NCBI GenBank assembly: GCA_947445045.1
Contig: CANFCA010000019.1
Span: 1-10,247 of the forward strand
Length of the DNA stretch: 10,247 bases
Direction of reading: 5' to 3'
Origin: Gallionellaceae bacterium
Lineage (GTDB): Bacteria; Pseudomonadota; Gammaproteobacteria; Burkholderiales; Gallionellaceae
The translations under genes were made by a program, and so were the position numbers. The notes beneath the pieces are model-generated. The model was not told the DNA's origin. It saw nothing but the letters and a program-made list of their open reading frames with translations, and did no database searches. Positions 1 through 6,954 of this stretch are shown piece by piece. Positions within the stretch are counted from its first letter, which is position 1. Each line of letters opens with the position of its first letter.

Positions 1-1
1 C

Positions 2-1276
2 CGTCTTGCCAGGAATACCAAAGAGCTCCTCGAATTTGCAGAGTTCTTCCGCGAATACAACGCTGACCTCATTTCCCTTGCAGAATCCATAGACACCTCT
101 ACCCCCGCAGGTCGTCTTTTCTACACCATGATTGCTGCTCTCGCCGAATGGGAAAGAGGTGAAATTTCAGCACGGGTGGCTGCATCAATACCCATCAGAG
201 CCAAGATGAACAAGTCACTTGGTGGGCAAGCTCCCTTTGGCTACCAATGGAAAGAAAAGAAACTCATTCCACACCCCGAAGAATCCCCTGTGCGTAAGCT
301 CATGTATGAACTCTACCTCGAACATGCACGAAAAAAGACCGTAGCACGGATACTCAATGATCGTGGTTACCGCACACGGAATGGTTCACCCTTTACCGAT
401 ACCACCATAACCCGTCTTCTCCGTGATCCCACAGCAAAGGGAGTACGCCGTGCCAACTACACGGTATCGAAGGACAGTAAGCGTGCTTGGGAACTGAAGC
501 CCGAAAGTGAGTGGGTACTCCATGAGGTAGAAGCCATCATTTCAGAAGACTTGTGGAATGAGGTGAATGGAATTCTTGATGTGCAACAAGCAAAAGGGAA
601 GCGTCCTGCCCGCCACGTCATCCACCTCTTCGCGGGACTGGCTCATTGTGGCTGCGGGCAGAAAATGTATGTGCCCTCGAACTCCCCAAAGTATGTTTGC
701 TACCAGTGTCGTAACAAGATACCCGTCGTTGACCTAGAGGGAGTATTCCACGAACAAATCAAAAACTTCTTCTTTTCCACGGAGGAAATTGCTGAACATC
801 TAGGCAAAGCCAATGCCACCATCCACGAGAAAGAAGAAATTCTCCTTGTCCTTCTCAACGATCAAAAGAAGCTCACTGCGGAAGTGGACAAGCTCTATGA
901 CCTCTATCAAGGAGGAGCAATCGACAAGGTAGGTTTTGGGACAAAGTATCACCCCCTAGCAGAGCGGCAACGCCAACTGGAAAATGAAGTGCCACAAGTC
1001 CAAGCTGAACTCGATGTACTCAAAATCTCCCATTTATCCCAAGAGGAAATCATTACAGGCGCACGTGACCTTTACTCAAGATGGACTGAACTACCTACGG
1101 AAGAGAAACGCCGTATCGTGGAAGCCATTACTGACAGGATTGTCATCCACCCCGACGAGGTAGAGATTAACCTGTTCTATGCGCCCCCTACACCCACCTC
1201 ACCCCCTCATACTCCCTCTTTAAGTGATGGTAGGAAGGCAACGGAACTTCAGGGATTCATCGCGGCGATAAGTTGA
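2..1276 (+). CDS. Large serine recombinase (site-specific integrase), 5' end missing
   Basis: This enzyme would cut and rejoin DNA at att sites through a serine nucleophile, moving the element that carries it. The frame is open from base 2, so the first in-window ATG at 128 is internal; about 424 residues are visible and the N-terminal catalytic Ser lies outside. In order are the end of the resolvase domain (R-L-A-R-N, then I-D-T-S-T-P-x-G-R and the [10 protein letters not shown] helix, about residues 1-57), a recombinase domain (G-G-Q-A-P-F-G-Y to about 190), a zinc ribbon with Cys216, Cys218, Cys233 and Cys236, a charged coiled-coil-like stretch (about 275-345) and a C-terminal part with V-E-I-N-L-F-Y. 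This architecture is that of large serine integrases. The last eight or so codons are read from antisense comM sequence, so the host target supplies the stop. Base usage differs from the GCG/GCA-rich neighbours. The family call is firm; the element type (phage, island or ICE) cannot be told from here. Confidence 0.93.
   Translation, partial: RLARNTKELLEFAEFFREYNADLISLAESIDTSTPAGRLFYTMIAALAEWERGEISARVAASIPIRAKMNKSLGGQAPFGYQWKEKKLIPHPEESPVRKLMYELYLEHARKKTVARILNDRGYRTRNGSPFTDTTITRLLRDPTAKGVRRANYTVSKDSKRAWELKPESEWVLHEVEAIISEDLWNEVNGILDVQQAKGKRPARHVIHLFAGLAHCGCGQKMYVPSNSPKYVCYQCRNKIPVVDLEGVFHEQIKNFFFSTEEIAEHLGKANATIHEKEEILLVLLNDQKKLTAEVDKLYDLYQGGAIDKVGFGTKYHPLAERQRQLENEVPQVQAELDVLKISHLSQEEIITGARDLYSRWTELPTEEKRRIVEAITDRIVIHPDEVEINLFYAPPTPTSPPHTPSLSDGRKATELQGFIAAIS
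1250..1262. other. Probable attachment-site junction (attL or attR) in comM
   Basis: Read on the minus strand, recognisable comM coding sequence continues to the codons for Ala-Ala-Met-Asn-Pro (ending at 1252), where the family normally goes on with Cys-Pro-Cys-Gly. Here the next codon is TGA and the sequence then belongs to the recombinase side. Homology to comM could extend at most to about 1250. This is the expected layout when a serine integrase has inserted its element into a target gene, with the integrase gene at one end. The exact crossover dinucleotide cannot be fixed without the other junction or an empty site. Confidence 0.7.
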
Positions 1277-2288
1277 AACTGTGCGGGGAAATCAGCGCGT
1301 CGCGCTGCTCGTGAGATGGTGATGCGCCCCGACTCTAACGGCTCGCGCAACACCTCCAAAACGCTACGCTCAAATTCTTACTGGGAATTCATCTAAAAAT
1401 AATACGCCATGTAATGCCATTGACACTTCACCCGGACGCGGATTGCTGCCACCTCCAACCAGCGCAACACCTGACGCAGTATGGTGCGGCGGACGATAAG
1501 GTCGAGTCTTCCACTTTGCCACATCAAAACTGCCATCTAACGATAGCACCGCTGCACTTTGTAAAGCTTCAGTCTCAGTCATCTGCGGCAAAATTGCGGG
1601 GAAGCGCGCAGCCAACATCGACTTCCCCGTGCCTGGCGGACCTACCATCAACACGCTGTGTCCGCCTGCTGCTGCGATTTCCAGTGCGCGTTTTACTTGT
1701 GCCTGACCTTTCACCTCGCGCATATCGGGGTAATATGGCGGGGAGACTTGAGGTTGGCTGATGAAGGGTTGCATCAACACGCGCCCCGTCAAATGCGCGG
1801 CAACCTGCAATAAAGATTTTGCAGCATACACCGTGGCATCTTCCACCAGGGCGGCTTCTGCGGCATTGGCCTGCGGCAAAATAAAGGCTCGGCCACTATT
1901 CAAAGCAAGGTAAGTCATCGCTAACGCACCGCGTATCGGGCGCAATTCGCCCGTCAGTGCAAGCTCTCCCGCGTATTCGTATTCTGCCAATTTATTTGAA
2001 GGAATTTGTCCTGTGGCAGCGAGAATACCGAGCGCAATGGGCAAATCAATGATCTCTTTCTTTAGGTAAATCGGCGGGTACAAGGTTGACGGTGATGCAC
2101 TTCGCGGGAAAATCGAACTGGCAATTTTGCAGAGCGGCACGCACCCGATCTTTGCTTTCTTTTACTTCGGTTTCTGGTAAGCCAACAATGGTGAAGCTCG
2201 GCAAACCATTGGCGAGATGCCCCTCTACGGTCACCAAAGCCGCCTCCATGCCGGAAAGGGCGCGACTATAGAGTACCGCTAGGCTCAT
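1250..2288 (-). pseudogene. comM: comM/yifB Mg-chelatase-like AAA+ ATPase: frameshifted and cut by integration
   Basis: ComM (YifB) is a hexameric AAA+ helicase that promotes branch migration during natural transformation. The start at 2288 (M-S-L-A-V-L-Y-S-R-A) overlaps the ubiK stop as ATGA, indicating a ubiK-comM operon. Three frames must be joined. 2288 to about 2058 gives the N-terminal domain up to A-D-L-P-K-E; about 2057 to 1382 gives I-D-L-P-I-A-L-G, Walker A G-P-P-G-T-G-K-S, H-H-T-A-S and Walker B V-L-F-L-D-E-F-P; about 1377 to 1250 gives [13 protein letters not shown] and ends at A-A-M-N-P. Between the first two frames about 2 nt are missing (10 nt where family members have 12). Between the last two there are 4 extra nt (about 1378-1381), whose removal restores D-E-F-P-E-F-E. 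The C-terminal third is absent because the mobile element begins there. No functional product is expected. Sequencing error could explain the frameshifts but not the truncation. Confidence 0.9.
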
Positions 2289-2524
2289 TTGCTACGCTGT
2301 GTTTCCAACTCGGCCACTCGTGCTTCTAGGGCGATCAGTTGCTCTCTCGCTCTCGCTAATACTTGTGTTTGAATATCAAATTCTTCGCGAGTGACCAAAT
2401 CCAATTTGGCGAATCCTTGCGCGAGCAAGGCGCGCGCATTTTTTTCGATATCTTTTGCGGGGCTATTGCTTATCGCGGCATTTAATTTAGAAGATAAATC
2501 CTCGAAAGTTTTTGCATTCAACAT
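2285..2524 (-). CDS. ubiK: UbiK ubiquinone biosynthesis accessory factor (BMFP/YqiC family)
   Basis: UbiK is a small coiled-coil protein that binds UbiJ and helps assemble the soluble ubiquinone-biosynthesis complex in aerobic proteobacteria. The 79-residue product has the family layout: an N-terminal amphipathic part (M-L-N-A-K-T-F-E-D-L), a middle N-A-R-A-L-L-A-Q-G-F-A-K-L-D-L-V-T-R-E-E-F-D segment, then a coiled coil ending in L-E-A-R-V-A-E-L-E. The ATG at 2524 was chosen over longer in-frame options because AAGGAG lies 7 nt upstream (2532-2537) and the extension is not family-like. Its TGA overlaps the comM start by 4 bp, suggesting translational coupling, although comM is now broken. The size and motif pattern make the family call secure. 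Confidence 0.9.
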   Translation of the reverse strand: MLNAKTFEDLSSKLNAAISNSPAKDIEKNARALLAQGFAKLDLVTREEFDIQTQVLARAREQLIALEARVAELETQRSK

Positions 2525-2556
2525 GGCTTTACTCCTTATGAAGGTTGATGTTACGC

Positions 2557-2562
2557 AGTGTA
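2557..2562 (-). promoter_or_regulatory. Possible -10 element for ubiK
   Basis: On the minus strand TACACT (in the context GCTACACTGCG) lies 32 nt upstream of the ubiK start codon, in the 53-bp gap after rsmI. It resembles a sigma-70 -10 box, but I find no good -35 hexamer at 16-18 nt, so this is a weak suggestion. Confidence 0.25.
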
Positions 2563-2577
2563 GCAAAAAATTTAATC

Positions 2578-3456
2578 TCAATCGATTTCGTCATTTGTGC
2601 TTTTTTTGATACTCAATGCAAGTTCGTAAAGCTCATTGCGCCCACTACCACTGATTTGTGCAGCAAGTTGTACCGCTTGCTTAAGAGGAAGATCTGCGAG
2701 TAACAGTTTTAAAGTGCGTTCGGTTTCCACAGGTAATCCTTGCTGCGGAGGCGCGCCAGAAACCAGTACGACAAACTCTCCGCGTTGCTGGTTGCTATCG
2801 GACAGCAGCCACGCTTCAGCATCTTGCAGGGCGCAGGAATGAATGGTTTCAAACAGCTTGGTGATTTCGCGCGCGATAACAATTCGCCGCTCACTACCAA
2901 GCACAGCACATAAATCGATCACGCATTCAACGATGCGATGCGGTGCTTCGTAAAATGCCAATGAATAAGGATGGGTTTGTAAGTTTTGCAAAGCCGTACG
3001 ACGAGCAGCCGATTTGTTCGGCAAAAATCCGTAGAACAAAAATTGCTGCTCATTGAACCCTGCTGCTGATAAGGCAGTCACGACTGCGCTCGCACCGGGA
3101 ATAGGAATGACACGCAATCCAGCCTTCAACACCGCTTGTACTAATAACGCGCCGGGGTCGCTCACCGCTGGTGTGCCGGCATCGCTGACAAAAGCCACGC
3201 TCTGCCCCGCTTGCAACATGGCGATAATTTTGTCTGCCGCCCCACGTTCATTGTGTTGATGCACGGCAATTAGCTGCTGCGCGCGAATTTTGTGGTGCGA
3301 TAACAAATGCGCGGTGTTGCGCGTGTCTTCGGCAGCGACGACATCGGCTTGCACCAACACATCTAGCGCACGCAAAGTGATGTCGCGTAAATTTCCTATC
3401 GGCGTAGCAACTACATATAATGCGATTTCCAATTTTTGCGGATGTTCGTTATGCAA
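2578..3456 (-). CDS. rsmI: 16S rRNA (cytidine-2'-O)-methyltransferase RsmI
   Basis: RsmI uses SAM to 2'-O-methylate C1402 of 16S rRNA in the P-site of the 30S subunit. The 292-residue product is close to the usual length of about 286. It shows the tetrapyrrole-methylase fold signatures in order: V-A-T-P-I-G-N-L-x-D near residue 20, A-A-E-D-T-R near 41, V-S-D-A-G-T-P-A-V-S-D-P-G near 90-103, I-P-G-A-S-A, F-Y-E-A-P-H-R, R-E-I-T-K-x-F-E, and the C-terminal helical domain with L-P-L-K-Q-A-V-x-L-A-A. I chose the TTG at 3456 because AGGAG sits 6 nt upstream (3463-3467) and no ATG precedes the first conserved motif. The start lies inside the 5' end of the divergent LpoA-type gene, so the two start regions overlap. 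Confidence 0.96.
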   Translation of the reverse strand: MHNEHPQKLEIALYVVATPIGNLRDITLRALDVLVQADVVAAEDTRNTAHLLSHHKIRAQQLIAVHQHNERGAADKIIAMLQAGQSVAFVSDAGTPAVSDPGALLVQAVLKAGLRVIPIPGASAVVTALSAAGFNEQQFLFYGFLPNKSAARRTALQNLQTHPYSLAFYEAPHRIVECVIDLCAVLGSERRIVIAREITKLFETIHSCALQDAEAWLLSDSNQQRGEFVVLVSGAPPQQGLPVETERTLKLLLADLPLKQAVQLAAQISGSGRNELYELALSIKKSTNDEID

Positions 3457-4614
3457 CGTGTACTCCTGTTTGTTTTGACCATGTTCGCACTATACGCGAG
3501 TGCGCTTGCGCAAACATTGGTGTTGCCTGCGGAAAAACCTGCGCAGCCCGCTATTAAATTCGAGCCTACGCCTGTTCCCGCTGGCGAAGTGAAATCACCT
3601 GAATCGGCGGTCAAGCCGGCGCGCCATATCGCCTTATTGCTACCTACCAAATCAGCTACTTTTGGCGCATCGGCAGACGCTGTTCGGCAAGGCTTTATTG
3701 CTGCCGCATCGATTGATAAGCAAGCTTTATCGATTCGCGTTTACGACAGTTTTGATGAAGACAAAAACGTGGCGACGGCTTACAAACAGGCTTTGGCGAG
3801 CGGTGCAGTTGCTGTGGTGGGGCCACTTTCGCGCAACGGCGTATTGGCATTAGCCGCGCTCAAAGATTTTCCTGTGCCCACGCTCAGCTTAAACGTGGTG
3901 GACAACACGCCCGAACAGAATTTGTATTTTTTTGGCATGGCGATTGAAATGGAAGCACGCCAGATCGCGCAAATCATCAAGCAAAAAGGGCTGCACCAAG
4001 CCATCATCATCAGCTCACGTGCGCCGCTCTCCAAACGCTTGCAAACGGCATTTGAAGATGAGTGGAATGGCGCGGGCGGGCAGATATTGCGCGAGGTTGA
4101 ATACAATGATGATGCCACCGTTTTTGATGACATTACTGAAACCAGTGATACCGCAATTTTCCTTGCGATGGATGCTGACAAAGCGCGCTTAGTTCGCCCA
4201 TTTTTAACCGCCAAATTGCCGCTGTATGCAACGTCACGCGTCTTCGTGGGCAATGATGGCACACTCATTAATTTTGATTTGAACGACATTCGATTTATTG
4301 ATATGCCTTGGCTATTGCAAGCTGACCACCCCGCTGTGATGACCTATCCACGTGCCACCACGCCACTGGCTATCGATAATGATCGACTCTACGCTTTAGG
4401 CATAGACGCGTTTCGATTGACGCAATTGCTGTTGGCAGACAACGTGAATAACAACTTGCCGTTAGATGGTGTGAGCGGACAAATTCAACTGCGCGGTCAC
4501 ACTTTTCAGCGCGTCGCTACACCCGCCGTTTTTGTCCAGGGTCGTGCACAACTAAATGACGCACCCGCTATTCGACGCGCCGACTTCCCCGACGCGTTGC
4601 CTAGTAAGCCATGA
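3451..4614 (+). CDS. LpoA/YraM-type penicillin-binding protein activator, PBP-fold only
   Basis: LpoA (LppC/YraM) proteins stimulate class A penicillin-binding proteins from the periplasmic side. Here about 387 residues show a Sec signal peptide (M-Q-R-V-L-L-F, hydrophobic core, A-L-A|Q cleavage at residues 20/21), a Pro-rich linker (about 24-55), then a periplasmic-binding-protein fold: I-A-L-L-L-P near 61-66, V-G-P-L-S-R, P-T-L-S-L-N, Y-F-F-G-M-A-I-E, and a late R-L-Y-A-L-G-I-D-A-F. The order rsmI, this gene, yraN matches rsmI-lpoA-yraN elsewhere in Proteobacteria and supports the call. Two differences from E. coli LpoA: there is no lipobox cysteine, so it looks secreted rather than lipidated, and the N-terminal TPR-like half is absent (LpoA is about 680 residues). 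ATG 3451 is preferred (GCGGA upstream, signal peptide starting at once); ATG 3442 is possible. The stop overlaps the yraN start as ATGA. Confidence 0.82.
   Translation: MQRVLLFVLTMFALYASALAQTLVLPAEKPAQPAIKFEPTPVPAGEVKSPESAVKPARHIALLLPTKSATFGASADAVRQGFIAAASIDKQALSIRVYDSFDEDKNVATAYKQALASGAVAVVGPLSRNGVLALAALKDFPVPTLSLNVVDNTPEQNLYFFGMAIEMEARQIAQIIKQKGLHQAIIISSRAPLSKRLQTAFEDEWNGAGGQILREVEYNDDATVFDDITETSDTAIFLAMDADKARLVRPFLTAKLPLYATSRVFVGNDGTLINFDLNDIRFIDMPWLLQADHPAVMTYPRATTPLAIDNDRLYALGIDAFRLTQLLLADNVNNNLPLDGVSGQIQLRGHTFQRVATPAVFVQGRAQLNDAPAIRRADFPDALPSKP
3463..3467 (-). promoter_or_regulatory. Shine-Dalgarno AGGAG that fixes the rsmI TTG start
   Basis: On the minus strand AGGAG is followed by 6 nt and then TTG at 3456. 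The site lies inside codons 5-6 of the divergent LpoA-type gene. It is the main argument for a TTG start of rsmI. Confidence 0.65.
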
Positions 4615-4925
4615 ATACTGGCTTGCAGGCTGAGCAATGGGAAGTGCTTCATTTACAACAACACGGATTAAAACTCGTCGCGCAAAATTATCGGAGTCGC
4701 TTTGGTGAAATCGACATCATTATGCAAGACAAAGATGTGTTGGTGTTTGTTGAAGTTCGCTTGCGACGCAATGTGGATTTTGGTGGGGCGGCTGCAAGCA
4801 TCGATGCACGCAAACAGCAGCGCATTATTCACACTGCTCAGCAATATCTCGGCAGTCTGAAGCAGACACCGCCGTGTCGCTTTGATGTAGTTTTGATTGA
4901 TACTGCGAATAAAAATTTTGAATGA
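4611..4925 (+). CDS. yraN: YraN family endonuclease-like protein, C-terminus cut by TGA at a conserved Trp codon
   Basis: YraN (UPF0102) proteins have a Holliday-junction-resolvase-like PD-(D/E)xK fold; their cellular role is not settled. The 104-residue frame shows R-S-R-F-G-E-I-D-I-I (about 29-38), V-F-V-E-V-R (about 46-51), K-Q-Q-R-I-I, and C-R-F-D-V-V-L-I-D, the expected core with Asp and Glu residues of the active-site type. The start overlaps the upstream stop (ATGA), so the two are translationally coupled. After N-F-E the frame hits TGA (4923-4925). The next codons read L-K-N-A-F-D-S-N before a second TGA (4950-4952). Family members usually end in E-W-(L/I)-x-x-A-F, so TGA replaces the expected TGG. 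Nine residues at the C-terminal end are lost unless there is readthrough. The catalytic core is intact, so some function may remain. Confidence 0.88.
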   Translation: MNTGLQAEQWEVLHLQQHGLKLVAQNYRSRFGEIDIIMQDKDVLVFVEVRLRRNVDFGGAAASIDARKQQRIIHTAQQYLGSLKQTPPCRFDVVLIDTANKNFE

Positions 4926-4945
4926 CTAAAGAATGCGTTTGACTC

Positions 4946-4971
4946 GAACTGATTGGCAATTTAACCAGTTC
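4946..4971. terminator. Weak hairpin between convergent yraN and cytochrome c4 genes
   Basis: GAACTG (4946-4951) and CAGTTC (4966-4971) can pair as a 6-bp stem with a 14-nt loop, located between two convergent genes and followed on the plus strand by a short T run (4980-4983). It overlaps the end of the extended yraN frame. The stem is short and the T tract poor, so the assignment is tentative. Confidence 0.25.
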
Positions 4972-4981
4972 ACAATAGCTT

Positions 4982-5632
4982 TTACATGCCAGAGATATAA
5001 TCCGCCAACGATTCAATCTCGGTATCCGTCAGGGATTTGGTAATTTTATTCATTACATTTCCCTCACTATTCATGCGTTCACCTGCCCGCCAATTTTTTA
5101 ACTGCGCAACCAGATACGCCTTATGCTGCCCGCCAATCACTGGGAAAGTAAAGACATCGGGCGCTTTGCCTTTAGCATTTTCGCCGTGACAGGTGACGCA
5201 AGCTAGAACGCCTCTTGCTGCATCGCCTTTCAAAAATAAATTCTTGGCGATGTCACTTTCGCCTTTGCCATTGCCCTTCATTTGTCTTTGGCTGGCATAG
5301 TATGCGGACACATCTAGCAGCTCCTCGTCGCTGATGGTTTGCGCCATGGCATTCATGATTTGGTGCTTACGCTCAAACGTTTGGAAATTATGCACTTGCT
5401 TGGCGAGATAAATCGAATATTGTCCAGCCAGATTTGGAATTAAATCTTCCACGCTCAAGCCGACCACGCCGTGACAACCTTGGCAGAGCTGCGATGAAGC
5501 TTTACCTTTTACAGGATTACCCTTACCGACGCGCAGCTTGATTGCATCAGGCGCATCGCTTGCAAAAACGGTCGTAGCCGAAAACAAAATAGAGACCGCC
5601 AAACAAGTAATAATATTTTTTGAGTGCCACAT
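4982..5632 (-). CDS. Dihaem cytochrome c4 (periplasmic)
   Basis: Cytochromes c4 are periplasmic two-haem electron carriers that pass electrons to terminal oxidases such as cbb3. The 216-residue product has a Sec signal peptide (M-W-H-S-K-N, hydrophobic core, cleavage near V-F-A|S at 24/25) and two haem sites, C-Q-G-C-H (50-54) and C-V-T-C-H (145-149). Each is followed by the family pattern: G-Q (70-71), M-N-A-M-A (93-97) and D-E-E-L for the first half, and G-G-Q, Y-L-x-x-Q-L-K-N-W-R-x-G-x-R and M-N-K-I (194-197) for the second. Met93/Met96 and Met194 are candidate axial ligands. The internal duplication and size match c4. ATG 5632 was chosen because GGGAG lies upstream and the signal peptide begins there; the open frame extends 13 codons further. 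An (AT)5 run lies between the ribosome site and the start. The gene stands on its own strand between yraN and gmhA. Confidence 0.92.
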   Translation of the reverse strand: MWHSKNIITCLAVSILFSATTVFASDAPDAIKLRVGKGNPVKGKASSQLCQGCHGVVGLSVEDLIPNLAGQYSIYLAKQVHNFQTFERKHQIMNAMAQTISDEELLDVSAYYASQRQMKGNGKGESDIAKNLFLKGDAARGVLACVTCHGENAKGKAPDVFTFPVIGGQHKAYLVAQLKNWRAGERMNSEGNVMNKITKSLTDTEIESLADYISGM

Positions 5633-5716
5633 ATATATATCTTCTCCCAAGAAAGTCAGATTAAACCACATCGTTCGTGCAATAACAAAATGCCTGACAG
5701 CGCATTAACGGCATCC

Positions 5717-6365
<649 letters not shown>

Positions 6366-6379
6366 TGTACCCCCAATCA

Positions 6380-6450
6380 TCGTTCGTGGTGAGCTTGTCG
6401 AACCACCTACTCTCAATTCAATACCCTTCGACAAGCTCAGGGCGAACGGA
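6380..6450. repeat. REP-like palindromic element (TTCGACAAGCTC type)
   Basis: Two arms face each other: GTGAGCTTGTCGAA (6389-6402) and TTCGACAAGCTCAG (6427-6440), extended outward by CGTTCG (6381-6386) and CGAACG (6443-6448), with a loop of about 20 nt. Mismatches lie only in the few bases between the outer and inner blocks. From general knowledge, this TTCGACAAGCTC/GAGCTTGTCGAA palindrome is a widely dispersed intergenic repeat in proteobacterial genomes, usually explained as REP/MITE-like and non-coding. Here it fills most of the 94-bp gap between gmhA and rfaE2 and ends in the GGAG that serves as the rfaE2 ribosome site. Confidence 0.85.
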
Positions 6451-6459
6451 GTGTTAAAA

Positions 6460-6954
6460 ATGGATCTTCTGTATCCCCTGCCATCTTTTGAAGCCAAGTT
6501 TTGTGATGCGAATAATCTCGCCGCACAGCTTGCCAAACTGCCGCGCCCGCTGGTATTCACTAACGGCTGCTTCGATGTGTTGCATCGCGGCCATGTCACC
6601 TATCTTGCGCAAGCGCGCGCACTCGGCGCTTCGTTAATTGTCGGCGTAAACAGCGATGCCTCGGTGAAACGCCAAGGTAAAGGCGATGACCGACCCATCA
6701 ACGCCGAACAAGACCGCATGGCAGTTTTAGCTGCGTTGGAGTCGGTGAGCTTAGTAATCAAATTCGACGAAGACACGCCGCTGAATTTGATACTCGCTTG
6801 CAAGCCTGATGTGCTGATCAAAGGCGGTGATTGGAAACCAGAAAATATTGTCGGCAGTAAAGAAGTTCAAGGCTGGGGCGGCTCGGTACACAGCATTCCG
6901 TTCTTTCATGAACGCTCTACCACAGCTCTGCTGAAAAAAATTCGCAGCCTTTAA
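6460..6954 (+). CDS. rfaE2: D-glycero-beta-D-manno-heptose 1-phosphate adenylyltransferase (stand-alone RfaE domain II)
   Basis: This enzyme joins heptose 1-phosphate and ATP to give ADP-heptose. In E. coli the activity is the C-terminal half of bifunctional HldE; in many betaproteobacteria it is separate, as here. The 164-residue product is a nucleotidyltransferase of the cytidylyltransferase-like fold: T-N-G-C-F-D-V-L-H-R-G-H (34-45, with the HxGH signature), G-V-N-S-D-A-S-V-K-R, R-P-I-N-x-x-x-D-R, then L-I-K-G-G-D-W and a C-terminal R-S-T-T-A-L-L-K-K-I. The open frame extends back into the gmhA 3' end, but that part is the shadow of gmhA and a repeat; ATG 6460 has GGAG 9 nt upstream and yields the normal domain length. 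It follows gmhA on the same strand, separated by a REP-like palindrome, and probably shares its transcript. Its stop overlaps the convergent stop of the next gene by 4 bp. The kinase domain (HldA/RfaE1) must be encoded elsewhere. Confidence 0.93.
   Translation: MDLLYPLPSFEAKFCDANNLAAQLAKLPRPLVFTNGCFDVLHRGHVTYLAQARALGASLIVGVNSDASVKRQGKGDDRPINAEQDRMAVLAALESVSLVIKFDEDTPLNLILACKPDVLIKGGDWKPENIVGSKEVQGWGGSVHSIPFFHERSTTALLKKIRSL

Noticed and set aside
1414..1761. Open frame of 115 codons on the plus strand
   Set aside because: It is the antisense shadow of the comM remnant, whose Walker A and other motifs are clear on the minus strand.
3780..4289. Minus-strand open frame of 169 codons
   Set aside because: It lies fully inside the LpoA-type gene, shows no recognisable motifs, and has shadow-like composition.
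4611..4952. General reassignment of TGA to Trp
   Set aside because: TGA also ends rsmI, ubiK and the lpoA-type gene at positions expected for their families, so a single mutation or local readthrough is the simpler view.
6370..6450. Reading the gmhA-rfaE2 palindrome as a rho-independent terminator
   Set aside because: The loop is long, there is no T run after either arm, and the sequence matches a known dispersed repeat type.
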